Assembly (NCBI RefSeq): GCF_007004725.1 | Contig: NZ_ML660169.1 | Span: 62,001 to 126,000, forward strand | Direction: 5' to 3' | DNA length: 64,000 nt | Source: Aliikangiella coralliicola | GTDB lineage: Bacteria; Pseudomonadota; Gammaproteobacteria; Enterobacterales; Kangiellaceae | Part shown: positions 55,235 to 64,000 of the stretch, piece by piece | Layout: each line of letters begins with the position of its first letter | Position numbering within the stretch: the first letter of the stretch is position 1 | Notes under the pieces: generated by a model | Told to the model about the DNA's origin: nothing | Databases searched by the model: none | The model's input: only the letters and a program-made list of their open reading frames with translations | Made by a program: the position numbers and the translations under genes

Positions 55235-55355
55235 TATAGTATGAATTATTTTTCCTCAAACTTAATTTGACTACCTGAAGATAAGCACACAAGAATTGTA
55301 TCAGATACCGAATTTACTAATCGATGTTTCTCCTGATTATTCGTTTAGCGGCTCG

Positions 55356-55631
55356 TCATTGGATTTCGATTAGATCACCAATATAAACAACTTTGTCTAA
55401 TGGAATAAAATGGACAGTTTCCGCCCTGCTTTCTTCAACTTTGACGTAGTTCTCGTAAAAGCTAAGTGTCAAGTCTCCTTTTAGCCAATAATAAGTATGA
55501 AGATTATGATCCACATTACGAAAATAAACAACAGCATTCTCCATCTCTTCTACCCTTGGTAATCCATCTGAACAACCAAGTAATGTCGAGGTCAATAGCA
55601 TTCCCAAAATCAAATTTTTTAATCGATTCAT
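55356..55631 (-). CDS. Small lipoprotein, function unknown
   Basis: 91 residues. The lipobox TSTLLGC is preceded by a hydrophobic stretch, and AGGGA lies seven bases before the ATG. The mature part (VVYFRNVDHNLHTYYWLKGD) resembles no family I know. Single gene. Confidence 0.6.
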   Translation of the reverse strand: MNRLKNLILGMLLTSTLLGCSDGLPRVEEMENAVVYFRNVDHNLHTYYWLKGDLTLSFYENYVKVEESRAETVHFIPLDKVVYIGDLIEIQ

Positions 55632-55806
55632 TTTTTTCCCTAAAACTCAAATTATTTGTTGAAATTAGCAGACTTTTTTAAATTGGTGAGTCTTATCAGC
55701 ACTGAATATTGATTTTACTCAATCGGCAGTTTACAGATGATGACAAAATATTGCTAGATGTTCATTTTAAATGCAAGGTCTAATGATTTCGTTATTAATA
55801 CGAACA

Positions 55807-56334
55807 TCATTCTGTAAAAACTCGCTTGCGTATTTTTCTATTTCCCAAAATAACACCGAATAAACCGCCCCAAAAAGCGCTGCTCAACAATGTAAAGAGA
55901 ACCGGCAAAACAATAGTAACGGTATTAAGCTTGGCGGCCCCCCAGTATGCCAGCGGGCCAAAAACACAACCGAGAATAACGGCCACTTTAACGGGCCGAC
56001 TTTGCAACCAGCTATAACAAGCCGGGAAAGATAAGGCGAAAGTCAACCAGAGTAATAGCAACCAAACGGGGATCACATTATTATCCGCAGAAAAACGAAT
56101 AACTGCGAAATGGTCTAACAACCAATCAAATAGAATTCCGACAGAGGCAATAGCAAGCCTTGTGAGATAGCGGGAATAGCACGCACTCTTCGACTTACTT
56201 GGCACCAGCTTTATTTCGGTCAGAATAAATACCAACAGAATAGGAATGACTGATAAATATAAAATCGAATCACGTCCTAACACAGCCAAAAACCAGCACG
56301 CCTGAAATACACACCATGAAAACCAGAGAGGAAT
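55807..56334 (-). CDS. DUF2878 membrane protein, probable ATT start
   Basis: 175 residues. The first ATG/GTG/TTG in frame is the TTG at 56289, but the family N terminus lies before it: IPLWFSWCVFQACWFLAVLG is clearly part of the protein. A GAGGAG ribosome site lies seven bases before an ATT at 56332-56334, which is the only sensible start; ATT is used naturally for infC. A stop precedes it in frame. About six membrane helices (DWLLDHF and PVWLLLLWLTFALSFPACY are family-like). Last gene of the lipid-modification operon, one base after the stop of the methyltransferase gene. Confidence 0.8.
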   Translation of the reverse strand: MPLWFSWCVFQACWFLAVLGRDSILYLSVIPILLVFILTEIKLVPSKSKSACYSRYLTRLAIASVGILFDWLLDHFAVIRFSADNNVIPVWLLLLWLTFALSFPACYSWLQSRPVKVAVILGCVFGPLAYWGAAKLNTVTIVLPVLFTLLSSAFWGGLFGVILGNRKIRKRVFTE

Positions 56335-56335
56335 T

Positions 56336-57736
56336 TTAAATCTCCTCGTGATATGTTTGTGAAATGTTCAATTTATCTTCATTGTCTCCAGGTTTGTTGC
56401 TATATGGAGAGAGCGTCATCGGCACCCGAGCCATTGGCTTAACTAAATGCAATTGCACGTTACTGATAACACGTTCCCTGAATCCGCCTTCGCAATAACA
56501 AAGATAAAATTCCCACATTCTCATAAACGCATCACTAAATCCCTGACTTTTAATTTCCGCACCCTTATCAATAAAGTTTTCACGCCACTTTTTAAGTGTC
56601 AAAGCATAGTGAATGCCCAGATCCTCAAGGTTGAGAACACGCATGTCCGTTGATTTGCGCAAGCTATCACTAATTGCATCAACTGACGGAATACAACTCC
56701 CTGGAAATATATACCGCTTGATAAAGTCAATTTCTTTTTTTGCCGACGAGAAGCGTTGATCGGAAATCGTTATTGCTTGTAACAACATTTCTCCATTTGG
56801 TTTTAAAAGCTCGCTGCACTTTGAGAAAAAAGTATCAAAGTATTGGTGGCCGACGGCCTCAATCATTTCAATAGAAACCAGCTTATCATAAGTTTCTTTT
56901 CCTTCCAGCAGTCGATAATCTTCCTTTAGTAAAAATACTTTGTCAGTGAGTCCTAATATTTCAATTCGTTTTTTTGCATAAGCATACTGCTCATCAGAAA
57001 TTGTTGTAGTTGTCACCTTACAACCAAATTTTTTCGCTGCATAAATAGCAAAACTCCCCCACCCAGTTCCAATTTCAAGTAGGTGATCATTTTCATTTAA
57101 CCGCAATCGCTGACATATTCTCTCTAGCTTATTGAGAGACGCTTGCTTCATCGACTCTCGTTCATCAAAAAAGATACCTGACGAATACATCATAGTTGAG
57201 TCGAGAAACGCTTCAAAAAATTCATTTCCCAAGTCATAATGAGCAACGATATTTTTCCGGCTCCCTTTTCGGGTATTCTTGTTGAGCCAGTGAAACATTT
57301 TCTTAATTGGTGAGGTTAACCTGGCAAGCCCACTCTCCATAGAATCCATGACACTTTGATTAACTGCAAATAGCTGGATGACTTTTGTGAGGTCAGTCGA
57401 CTTCCAGAAACCATTTATAAATGCCTCACCGGCCCCCACGCTGCCACCTAACGCGACAAACCAATAAAACTCATCGTGAACAACTTCAATATCTGCGCTC
57501 AACTCACTCACTTCATTTCCATGAAACTGGTAATTTTCGTCGCCATCAATTAATGTCAAGTTGCCATAACGAAGCTCAGCAAGCTGTTTAAGCATTGCAC
57601 GCTTTAACAGTGACGTGGCTTTGCTTCGTTGCAAATTTTCTTGTCTAAAAATACGCTCCATAGTACCTTTAGCACTCAACGCCTGCGCAGCAACGACTTT
57701 TTGCGCCATAGTCTTAACCGATAACTCATTATTCAT
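56336..57736 (-). CDS. cfa: Cyclopropane-fatty-acid-synthase-like methyltransferase
   Basis: 466 residues. An N-terminal helical part precedes the class I SAM-binding fold: [56 protein letters not shown] and [14 protein letters not shown], which are cyclopropane synthase hallmarks. It methylates double bonds of phospholipid acyl chains in the membrane. Enzymes of this subgroup in ChrR regulons are linked to furan or cyclopropane fatty acid formation, so the product is not certain. It overlaps DUF1365 by eight bases. Confidence 0.92.
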   Translation of the reverse strand: MNNELSVKTMAQKVVAAQALSAKGTMERIFRQENLQRSKATSLLKRAMLKQLAELRYGNLTLIDGDENYQFHGNEVSELSADIEVVHDEFYWFVALGGSVGAGEAFINGFWKSTDLTKVIQLFAVNQSVMDSMESGLARLTSPIKKMFHWLNKNTRKGSRKNIVAHYDLGNEFFEAFLDSTMMYSSGIFFDERESMKQASLNKLERICQRLRLNENDHLLEIGTGWGSFAIYAAKKFGCKVTTTTISDEQYAYAKKRIEILGLTDKVFLLKEDYRLLEGKETYDKLVSIEMIEAVGHQYFDTFFSKCSELLKPNGEMLLQAITISDQRFSSAKKEIDFIKRYIFPGSCIPSVDAISDSLRKSTDMRVLNLEDLGIHYALTLKKWRENFIDKGAEIKSQGFSDAFMRMWEFYLCYCEGGFRERVISNVQLHLVKPMARVPMTLSPYSNKPGDNEDKLNISQTYHEEI

Positions 57737-58568
57737 AATCTTTGTTCCAGTTTAGAGATTGTTGTAGTTTGGGGTGGGAGTAAAATGGCACACGTTTCAA
57801 CCAGAGCTTGAGTGCTTGCCAATAAATTCCAAACGTCACTTTCAACGTCATAAAGGGATATTGAGTGAGCGCCCTGGCCAGCGAACGAGAGCTGATCTCG
57901 CTCGCTTCAAGAGCCAGTGTGGCGTCAAAAACTTTATTACTTTTGCTACCCGACTTGTCAAAGTCGTTCGAAGATTCACCAACGTCTGTTGAGGTTGACG
58001 ACATGAAAACTGTCAGTTTTTCTCCCGGTATTAAGAAACGCCAATCACATCTCATTTGCATCGGCAAAAATGGGGAAACGTGAAAAGCTTTGCTAAAGTT
58101 CATTCGAATTGAATCAGTCGAGCCATGTTGCAATTGCTGTTGCCGATTATCAAATGTGTAGCAATATCTTTCATCCCAGGGCGTATTATTAATTTGTGCT
58201 AATAAAAAATCTAAGTTGCCGTTATCTTCGTTAAAACAATAGTAAAAGGTCACCGGGTTAAAACAATATCCAAAGTAGCGCAAATGCGTCAGCATTCGAA
58301 CAGGGCCTTTATGGCTGACGCCATACCGCTTTTGAATCTCGTCAATCACAGCTTTTTTAACATTGCCACTATCATCACATAAGTAGTCCTGGCTGCGAAA
58401 ACAAGCGATGTTTCGTTTATCCTTTGACCACAACCAAAAGGGTTCAAACAACCTGGGTAACTCATCCAGGTCAACATACAGCATACAAATGCCATAGTTA
58501 AACTGATGAGACTTCGGCTTGTGACGCCTATGCTGAACGCGGCCAAAGTATATTTTGCTTTTCATCAC
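57729..58568 (-). CDS. DUF1365 protein, partner of fatty acid modification
   Basis: 279 residues. [46 protein letters not shown] and [22 protein letters not shown]-like [20 protein letters not shown] are the standard DUF1365 blocks. Known only from clusters with the FAD oxidoreductase and the methyltransferase. It overlaps the FAD gene by 41 bases and the methyltransferase gene by eight, showing strong coupling. Confidence 0.9.
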   Translation of the reverse strand: MMKSKIYFGRVQHRRHKPKSHQFNYGICMLYVDLDELPRLFEPFWLWSKDKRNIACFRSQDYLCDDSGNVKKAVIDEIQKRYGVSHKGPVRMLTHLRYFGYCFNPVTFYYCFNEDNGNLDFLLAQINNTPWDERYCYTFDNRQQQLQHGSTDSIRMNFSKAFHVSPFLPMQMRCDWRFLIPGEKLTVFMSSTSTDVGESSNDFDKSGSKSNKVFDATLALEASEISSRSLARALTQYPFMTLKVTFGIYWQALKLWLKRVPFYSHPKLQQSLNWNKDYE

Positions 58569-59808
58569 TCACCACTTTTTCAAAATCATTAAGCGCTCGC
58601 AAACTACTAACAACGCCATCTTCGTGAAATCCAAACCGCCAGTAAGCGCCACAATAAAAAGTTCTTTGGGTGCCGTTAATCTCTGAATGTTTTGCCTGCG
58701 CGGCCACGCCTTCTCGAGTAAATAAAGGATGTGTATACTGCATTCTCTTTATTATTTTTGACTCTTTAATATGGTCACTGTAGTTTAACGACACACAAAA
58801 GGTATGTTCGCTCTTCAATGACTGAAGTATGTTCATGTTATAGGTTAATGCCACCTGGTTTGACTGTTCTTTCTGCAAGTGATAGTTCCAGGCGGCCCAT
58901 GCAAGCTTTCGTTTAGGCAATACACTAGAGTCGGTGTGTAAAATAGCCTCATTTTTGGTAAAAGGAATCGCCGATAAAACTTCTTTTTCTTGGCGAGTCG
59001 GTTGCTCTAACATCGTTAATGCTTGATTGCTATGGCTAGCAATAAAAACATAATCAAAATGGTCAACTTCTCCGTTAGAGTAAATGTAAACTTTATTGTC
59101 TTCCCTTCGAATGAGATCCACCGGCGACGATAATCTTATCTTGTCTTTATGATCTTCAATCAGGCGGTCAACGTACATCGATGAACCATTCTTAATCACA
59201 TACCATTGTGGTCGATCATTAACGCTCAACATACCGTGGTTATTAAAAAACTGTACAAAAAACCTGGCAGGAAAGTCGAACATCTTCTCATGACTAGTGG
59301 ACCAAATAGCAGCCCCCATTGGAAAAATATAATGGTCACAAAATTGTGACGAATAGTTATTCGCTTCCAGGTAACGGCCAAGTGAAATATTATTCTCTGG
59401 CTCTGACAGTAGCTCTAAACTGTTTTCATTGAATCGAATGATATCGCGAATCATTCGATAAAAACTTGGTCTAAATAAGTTGCGTCGTTGAGCAAATAAA
59501 CTATTCAAAGTCGTACCATTATATTCCAGACCAGTTTGATGACACTGAACACTAAAGCTCATATCACTTTTCTGATATTCAACATTGAGGTCCGACAAAA
59601 GCTTAATAAAGTTAGGGTATGTTTTTTCGTTAAATACGATAAAACCTGTATCAACATTATGCGTCTTCGACCCAATTTTGATCCCGTGGGTGTGCGTATG
59701 GCCACCTATATAATCATTGGCTTCGTACACAGTAATATCGTGAGATTTGTTAAGGTAATGTGCGGCGACATTACCGGCAATCCCAGTTCCAACAATTGCG
59801 ATTTTCAT
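58528..59808 (-). CDS. FAD-dependent oxidoreductase of the lipid operon
   Basis: 426 residues. Dinucleotide motif [20 protein letters not shown], then [17 protein letters not shown], typical of amine-oxidase-type FAD enzymes. The C terminus ([20 protein letters not shown]) is specific for the family that accompanies DUF1365 and cyclopropane-synthase-like enzymes. Likely acts on acyl chains; the reaction is not settled. It overlaps the SDR gene by four bases. Confidence 0.9.
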   Translation of the reverse strand: MKIAIVGTGIAGNVAAHYLNKSHDITVYEANDYIGGHTHTHGIKIGSKTHNVDTGFIVFNEKTYPNFIKLLSDLNVEYQKSDMSFSVQCHQTGLEYNGTTLNSLFAQRRNLFRPSFYRMIRDIIRFNENSLELLSEPENNISLGRYLEANNYSSQFCDHYIFPMGAAIWSTSHEKMFDFPARFFVQFFNNHGMLSVNDRPQWYVIKNGSSMYVDRLIEDHKDKIRLSSPVDLIRREDNKVYIYSNGEVDHFDYVFIASHSNQALTMLEQPTRQEKEVLSAIPFTKNEAILHTDSSVLPKRKLAWAAWNYHLQKEQSNQVALTYNMNILQSLKSEHTFCVSLNYSDHIKESKIIKRMQYTHPLFTREGVAAQAKHSEINGTQRTFYCGAYWRFGFHEDGVVSSLRALNDFEKVVSDEKQNILWPRSA

Positions 59809-60566
59809 TTAGCAGGCACCGTCCCCTTAAGTAGTTTTGCGCTCCAACCGGCAGGTAACATCGAAATAAATTTCAATAAACAAGTAAAGCGTTTTGGTAA
59901 GTGAATTTCAGTTTTCTGCTGACACAGTTTACGATAGATAATATCAGCAGCTTCCTCTGCGGTAATACGCGCAGGCATCGGAAAAGTATTTTTATCGGTA
60001 AGTGGTGTTTTAATAAAACCAGGACAAATCCAGCTCACCGCAATATTTTCCGGCGCAAGCTCAATCTTTAATCCTTGAAACAAATTTCTGATCGCGGCTT
60101 TACTTGCTGAGTAAGCTTGTCCCTGCGGTAGTCCCATCCAGGCAACACTGCTACTCATACCAACCAGATAGGGCGCTTTTGAAACTCGTAAATAAGGAAG
60201 CGCGATCTCGATCCCTTTAACGATTGACAGAAAGTTGGTTTCCATCATGCGTTGAAACGGCTGTGATGAAAAGTGATCAATATCAATATATTCAGCACTA
60301 CCGGCATTGAGAATGACACAGTCTATCCCACCGAATATTTCATACGCCTGAGCGACAATATTTTGATTAACCTCAAAGGAAGTAATATCACCAGCCGAAA
60401 CTAGCACGTTATCGAATTTGGAGTATAAGCTTTGCAACTGGTTAGCATTTCGAGCAGTCACAACAACTTTTGCTTTTTCCTCGATTAACTTAAGCGCCAG
60501 TGATTTCCCAATGCCGCTTGAAGCACCGGTTATCCAGACAACTTTATCTTTAAAATGATAAGTCAT
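59805..60566 (-). CDS. Short-chain dehydrogenase of the lipid operon
   Basis: 253 residues. VWITGASSGIGKSLALKL (cofactor), LNAGSAEYID, and the catalytic SSVAWMGLPQGQAYSASKAA with YSASK. Its place in the operon suggests redox steps on a fatty acid intermediate; the substrate is unknown. Starts one base after the NTF2-like gene. Confidence 0.9.
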   Translation of the reverse strand: MTYHFKDKVVWITGASSGIGKSLALKLIEEKAKVVVTARNANQLQSLYSKFDNVLVSAGDITSFEVNQNIVAQAYEIFGGIDCVILNAGSAEYIDIDHFSSQPFQRMMETNFLSIVKGIEIALPYLRVSKAPYLVGMSSSVAWMGLPQGQAYSASKAAIRNLFQGLKIELAPENIAVSWICPGFIKTPLTDKNTFPMPARITAEEAADIIYRKLCQQKTEIHLPKRFTCLLKFISMLPAGWSAKLLKGTVPAK

Positions 60567-60567
60567 A

Positions 60568-60984
60568 TCAGAACTTTCGCTTTACCCAGTTAACCAACCC
60601 ACCAATGATCGGAAGCCTTTCGTACAATAAGGTTCCGGCGTCAAAATAGTCACGATGGAAAATAATTTGATTGTCTTGATTTACTCTAAATAAAGTACAC
60701 CCAGGTACGCAAAACGGTTGATTGCCGTTGAGCCGCGGATGCTTTAGATTCATCTCCCATTCAACAAAAAAACGAGCTCCCTGGTAGATCGCTTCGCCAA
60801 AACTAAATTCCACCGTATCAATATTTTGGTACTGATTAGCAAAGTATTGTTTCAACTCTGGGAGTCCCTCAACTCGATGAAAAGGATCGGTAAAAATGAT
60901 TTCGTTGGCGTAAAGTTCACCAATCGAATCAATATTAGTTGAGTTCAATTGTTGATAGGTTGATTTAAATTTCTCAAGGATCAC
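60568..60984 (-). CDS. NTF2-like/SnoaL-fold protein
   Basis: 138 residues from a GTG start whose G is the last base of the desaturase stop (TAGTG). LYANEIIFTDPFHRVEGLPELKQYF and WEMNLKHPRL fit the NTF2-like cone fold, which binds small hydrophobic ligands. Role inferred from the operon only. Confidence 0.8.
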   Translation of the reverse strand: MILEKFKSTYQQLNSTNIDSIGELYANEIIFTDPFHRVEGLPELKQYFANQYQNIDTVEFSFGEAIYQGARFFVEWEMNLKHPRLNGNQPFCVPGCTLFRVNQDNQIIFHRDYFDAGTLLYERLPIIGGLVNWVKRKF

Positions 60985-62075
60985 TATTTACTCCCAACCA
61001 TTTGTTGTTTAACTCGAGCAGGAATCGGTTTGAGATCCCACACTAAACCAAAGAAACTCATCAACTTTAACAGGTAATAAGTAATATCAATTTCCCACCA
61101 GCGAAATCCCTGTTTAACGGTTCCCGAAAAATAGTGATGATTGTTGTGCCACCCTTCGCCAAGGGTAATAAGGGCCAACAGCGCGTTATTACGACTATCA
61201 TCCGGCGTATTAAAACGCCTCGTTCCAAAGCGGTGAGCTAACGAGTTAATCGTGTAGGTAGCGTGGTATAGGCCAACCGTTGAAATAAAGAATCCCCAGA
61301 TCACTAGCTGACCACCGCTAGTATTTAAAGCTGGCGCATAACTCTCCAGTAAACTACCCACGACATAAAGAAGAAGCGCGAGGGCTGCTGGTGCTGCAAT
61401 ATCAAAGCGATCTAACCACTCAAGTTCTTTGAAACGAGAAAAGTCCTTTATACGTCGCTTGCGAGTTGTAAAGTTTTTTTCTGCAAGAAACCATAAAGTG
61501 TGGCTCCACAAAAATCCATGCTGCCTGGGAGAATGAGGATCGGATTCCTTATCAGAGTGGGCATGATGTTCTCGGTGATGTGACGCCCACCAAAGCGGTC
61601 CCCGCTGTGCAGAGCTGGCGGCAATAAACGCGAAAATGAATTGTAACCAACGAGAAGTTTTAAAATTTTTATGGGAAAAATAGCGATGATAAAAACCGGT
61701 AATCGCAAACATTCGAACAAAGTACAAAGCCACCGCCACCCAAAATGCGAACCAACTAAAGCCAACCCATATCACACCTAGAACGGCCAAGTGCATGGCA
61801 ATAAAAGGTAAGACTCTCACCCAGTTTATTCGATTGTCTGATTCATCTGCTTCTAGTCCTTCTGAGTTGTCAACTTGGGTGTTATAACCTGCGTTATCAG
61901 CTTTTGTATCAAACCATGCGGAGAGAGTCGATTTAATATTAACTTTCGACTTGAAACCAAGCTTTGATTTAGAAGAGCTATCCGGCTTGGTCCCGGCCAA
62001 ATTAGAACTTTTTCGATTTGAATTTTCCTGGTCCAATTTTGCTTGCTCAGGTGTTGCCATAAAGTTCATCTCCAT
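60984..62075 (-). CDS. Acyl-CoA/acyl-lipid delta-9-type desaturase
   Basis: 363 residues. Three His boxes: FYHRYFSHKNF, WWASHHREHHAHSD and WHNNHHYFSG, with four membrane helices. They bind the di-iron centre. Residues 1-80 form a hydrophilic N-terminal extension not needed for the fold. The ATG at 62075 is the longest start; one five codons later (62060) has GGAG nine bases upstream and may be the true one. It makes the double bond on which the methyltransferase could act. Preceded by its own ECF-type promoter. Confidence 0.9.
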   Translation of the reverse strand: MEMNFMATPEQAKLDQENSNRKSSNLAGTKPDSSSKSKLGFKSKVNIKSTLSAWFDTKADNAGYNTQVDNSEGLEADESDNRINWVRVLPFIAMHLAVLGVIWVGFSWFAFWVAVALYFVRMFAITGFYHRYFSHKNFKTSRWLQFIFAFIAASSAQRGPLWWASHHREHHAHSDKESDPHSPRQHGFLWSHTLWFLAEKNFTTRKRRIKDFSRFKELEWLDRFDIAAPAALALLLYVVGSLLESYAPALNTSGGQLVIWGFFISTVGLYHATYTINSLAHRFGTRRFNTPDDSRNNALLALITLGEGWHNNHHYFSGTVKQGFRWWEIDITYYLLKLMSFFGLVWDLKPIPARVKQQMVGSK

Positions 62076-62151
62076 TGACCCGCTCTATTATTAGAAATAT
62101 CTCGATACTCAATTTTCGCAGCCCCTTTTTCTTTTTTTGTTTCTGTTTTTG

Positions 62152-62181
62152 AGTATACGTTACTACCAGGATATTGGATCA
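62152..62181 (-). promoter_or_regulatory. ECF (ChrR-type) promoter of the desaturase
   Basis: On the minus strand: -35 TGATCC (62181-62176), an 18-base spacer, -10 TATACT (62157-62152). It has the same -35 and spacing as the DUF3833 promoter and sits about 75 bases before the desaturase ATG. Confidence 0.6.
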
Positions 62182-62207
62182 GGTTTGCCAGGATGAGCTC
62201 CCAATAA

Positions 62208-62765
62208 TTAATGCGGTTCATTGATACACCTTGCAGATCCACCAGGTTGTTTACGCATTAAAATATCAATTCTTCCGACATTAAATCCCCACTTACTCAT
62301 GTTTGTGGTTCCCATCAATGTTCTTCTGTCGATCAAGTGAAGCCAGTCATCCATATTAATAACCCAGCTGTCTCCATCGACCTTTACCTCAAGCTGATAA
62401 TTTAAGTGGAGGCTATCACCGACGACTTCTCCAATTGCAGTATCGACAACATCGCCCGCGGTGCCAATCCACTGACCACCAGACAATTTAAACTTCCATT
62501 GACGGGTTTGCCGTTCACCGTCGTCGAAGAGAAACACTTCATCTAACACTATCGACTCTGCCAGTGAGTACGCGTTAATATCCGCGACAAACTTTCTACT
62601 CAACTCTCCCGATCTTTCTCTAACAACTCCCCAAGCGCACAATTTCCCATTGAAATAATCGGCAAAATCGAGTTTTGGTGTATTGTCCAGGTAAGATTCT
62701 TGTTTCACGGAACACGAGAGCAATCCTAGAGATGTTAGTAACAATATCAGTCTCAAAAGCATCAT
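62208..62765 (-). CDS. DUF3833 lipoprotein
   Basis: 185 residues with the lipobox TSLGLLSC. FADYFNGKLCAWGVVRERSGELSRKF and DDGERQTRQWKFKLSGGQW match DUF3833, which nearly always heads this lipid operon. Function unknown; envelope location fits a lipid-trafficking or sensing role. First gene after the divergent promoter region. Confidence 0.85.
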   Translation of the reverse strand: MMLLRLILLLTSLGLLSCSVKQESYLDNTPKLDFADYFNGKLCAWGVVRERSGELSRKFVADINAYSLAESIVLDEVFLFDDGERQTRQWKFKLSGGQWIGTAGDVVDTAIGEVVGDSLHLNYQLEVKVDGDSWVINMDDWLHLIDRRTLMGTTNMSKWGFNVGRIDILMRKQPGGSARCINEPH

Positions 62766-62833
62766 AAAGTCCAGATAATCTCTCAGTTAACAAAATAAAC
62801 ACTTAATCGCAATCACGATGGCGATACTCAAGT

Positions 62834-62863
62834 TAGTTACGATGAGACTGACCGGTTGGATCA
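62834..62863 (-). promoter_or_regulatory. ECF (ChrR-type) promoter of the lipid operon
   Basis: On the minus strand: -35 TGATCC (62863-62858), an 18-base spacer, -10 TAACTA (62839-62834). This matches the TGATCC-N18-TA class recognised by sigma factors controlled by ChrR (Rhodobacter RpoE type). It lies about 70 bases before the DUF3833 ATG. Confidence 0.75.
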
Positions 62864-62891
62864 GTTAAAGACAAATTATCGGAAAATAAAG

Positions 62892-62920
62892 TGATCCATT
62901 TTTGTTCTTCTACGTATTTA
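62892..62920 (+). promoter_or_regulatory. ECF (ChrR-type) promoter of the sigma/chrR operon
   Basis: -35 TGATCC (62892-62897), a 17-base spacer, -10 TATTTA (62915-62920). It would make the sigma factor autoregulated. The distance to the ATG at 63086 is about 160 bases. Confidence 0.7.
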
Positions 62921-63085
62921 TTGTTAACACACTAGGTTACAGAGTCGATTCGACAACATAAGCGAGTAAAAAAGAATCTTGACCAGAACAATAATTCCGG
63001 CAACTTGAGCATGCTTCAACAGAGACAAACAACCGATAATTTAGTATATTGGCCAATAACCAGCCTAAAGAAAAAATCGACTTCA

Positions 63086-63652
63086 ATGACTCAAAAGGTC
63101 AATGTTACAGATAGTGAACGCTGGCGAGAACACCTCAATGCTATCGCCAAACAGCATGATCGTCATGCTTTCAAGGCGTTATATTTATATTTCGCTCCAA
63201 AAATTAAATCATTTTACTTACAACATGGAATGGGAGAGAAGTCTGAAGAACTCACTCACGAAGTATTCTTGAAAATTTGGCAAAAAGCAGCCAGTTACGA
63301 TCCACAAAAAGCTAGTGTATCAACCTGGATTTTCACTATTGTCAGAAATTTGAAAATTGATTTTCTGCGAAAAAAGCGAATTGACGAAGTTAACGATGAG
63401 AATTTGCCAGATCCTGCTGAAGAAGCCAACTTCAGTGAAAAAATTAGCATCGACAGGGATAAATCAAGACTTCTTTCGGTTTTTAATCAGCTCAACGAAG
63501 AGCAACGAAACGTTTTGCAAAAAGTCTACTTCGAAGATAAAAGCCATCAAATAGCGGCCAAGGAACTAGAGATGTCACCTGGCGTGGTTAAATCTCGAAT
63601 TAGAAGTGCACTGAAAATACTGCGCGCTCATATAGGAGGTGATCGAATATGA
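63086..63652 (+). CDS. ECF sigma factor, ChrR-controlled (RpoE/ECF11-like)
   Basis: 188 residues from the ATG at 63086; the frame extends to 63005, but the family usually starts a few residues before SERWREHLNAIAKQHDRHAF. Region 2: EELTHEVFLKIWQKAASYDP and STWIFTIVRNLKIDFLRKKR. Region 4: LNEEQRNVLQKVYFEDKSHQIAAKELEMSPGVVKSR. ChrR-bound sigma factors of this group answer to singlet oxygen or organic peroxides. Its stop overlaps the chrR ATG (ATGA). It should drive its own promoter and the lipid operon. Confidence 0.9.
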   Translation: MTQKVNVTDSERWREHLNAIAKQHDRHAFKALYLYFAPKIKSFYLQHGMGEKSEELTHEVFLKIWQKAASYDPQKASVSTWIFTIVRNLKIDFLRKKRIDEVNDENLPDPAEEANFSEKISIDRDKSRLLSVFNQLNEEQRNVLQKVYFEDKSHQIAAKELEMSPGVVKSRIRSALKILRAHIGGDRI

Positions 63653-64000
63653 GTTGGGAAAGCACCAATGAAACAGGTACAAAGCAAAACGATTTGCAAT
63701 ACCATCCTGATATCGATTTATTGTTAAAATATTCAAACGGCAAACTGGCACCGGCGCTCGCGATTACAATTGGTGTGCATCATCATGAGTGCGAGACTTG
63801 CCGCCGTCAGGTTCAAGATATTGAACTGCTTGCAGGAAATTCGCTGGAGTCATTAGCCGATGAGGAAATATCTAATACTGGATTCGACAGCCTCTTAGAA
63901 GATATTCAGGCAATTCCTCAAACTTCTGAGACGGAAGTTCCAATGCAACAGACTCTATCTTCAAATGAATATGATATTTGCGCTGTTGCCGAATCAGATT
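63649..64000 (+). CDS. chrR: ChrR-type zinc anti-sigma factor, cut by the window edge
   Basis: Open to the window end (117 residues visible). The start ATG has AGGAGGTGAT, a perfect ribosome site. HPDIDLLLKYSNGKLAPALAI and the zinc ligands HHHECETC (HxxxCxxC) mark the ChrR anti-sigma domain, which binds sigma until singlet oxygen or peroxide triggers release. The C-terminal cupin-like domain should follow outside the window. Coupled to sigma by a four-base overlap. Confidence 0.9.
   Translation, partial: MSWESTNETGTKQNDLQYHPDIDLLLKYSNGKLAPALAITIGVHHHECETCRRQVQDIELLAGNSLESLADEEISNTGFDSLLEDIQAIPQTSETEVPMQQTLSSNEYDICAVAESD

Overview
The window looks like chromosome of a free-living, aerobic, probably marine gammaproteobacterium with moderately low GC (roughly 40 % by eye). 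The evidence is mnmC, pdxB, folE, rmuC, dinB, a PhoPQ-like pair with a PepSY neighbour, DUF3581, DUF3106 and DUF3833 families, and Fur-box-like sites. Sodium-coupled transport (NSS, NhaC) and many secreted or peptide-cleaving enzymes fit a Kangiellaceae/Aliikangiella-like bacterium; that placement is inference only. I see no rRNA, tRNA, CRISPR array, prophage or intact insertion sequence.

Layout. 1-3.0 kb: a hybrid-type sensor kinase cut by the left edge and a DUF4097 secreted protein. 3.0-14.2 kb: a peptide/amino-acid catabolism block: MBL hydrolase, NhaC antiporter, two coupled amidohydrolases (one without its metal ligands), an NSS transporter and a divergent isoaspartyl peptidase, then pldA and an SDR. 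A structured-RNA candidate with its own terminator lies after the MBL gene. 14.2-33.5 kb: housekeeping and signalling (dinB, PhoPQ-like system, YbaK-HDOD fusion, rmuC, diguanylate cyclase, pdxB, folE, mnmC, M16 protease, orphan ParA), with one unusually long gene-poor gap at 21.4-22.9 kb. 33.6-39 kb: small metabolic and accessory genes and ada. 40.2-42.2 kb: a sigma factor/DUF3619-like/acidic protein/DUF3106 operon with a Fur-box-like site upstream. 45.5-48.5 kb: a degenerate-receiver regulator and a TonB-dependent receptor, each behind a Fur-box-like site. 48.9-55.6 kb: mostly accessory genes, including an M17 aminopeptidase.

The most coherent system is at the right end (55.8-64.0 kb). A divergently transcribed ECF sigma factor and its ChrR-type zinc anti-sigma factor sit opposite an eight-gene lipid-modification operon: DUF3833 lipoprotein, acyl desaturase, NTF2-like protein, SDR, FAD oxidoreductase, DUF1365, cyclopropane-synthase-like methyltransferase, DUF2878. 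Three promoters of the type recognised by ChrR-controlled sigma factors (TGATCC, 17-18 bases, TA-rich -10) are readable: one for sigma/chrR, one for DUF3833, one for the desaturase. This predicts a singlet-oxygen or organic-peroxide response that remodels membrane fatty acids.

A recurring genome habit is short tandem arrays with 14-16 base units and 3-5 copies (14.1, 15.3, 22.4, 38.8 and 42.1 kb), one of them inside a sigma-factor reading frame.
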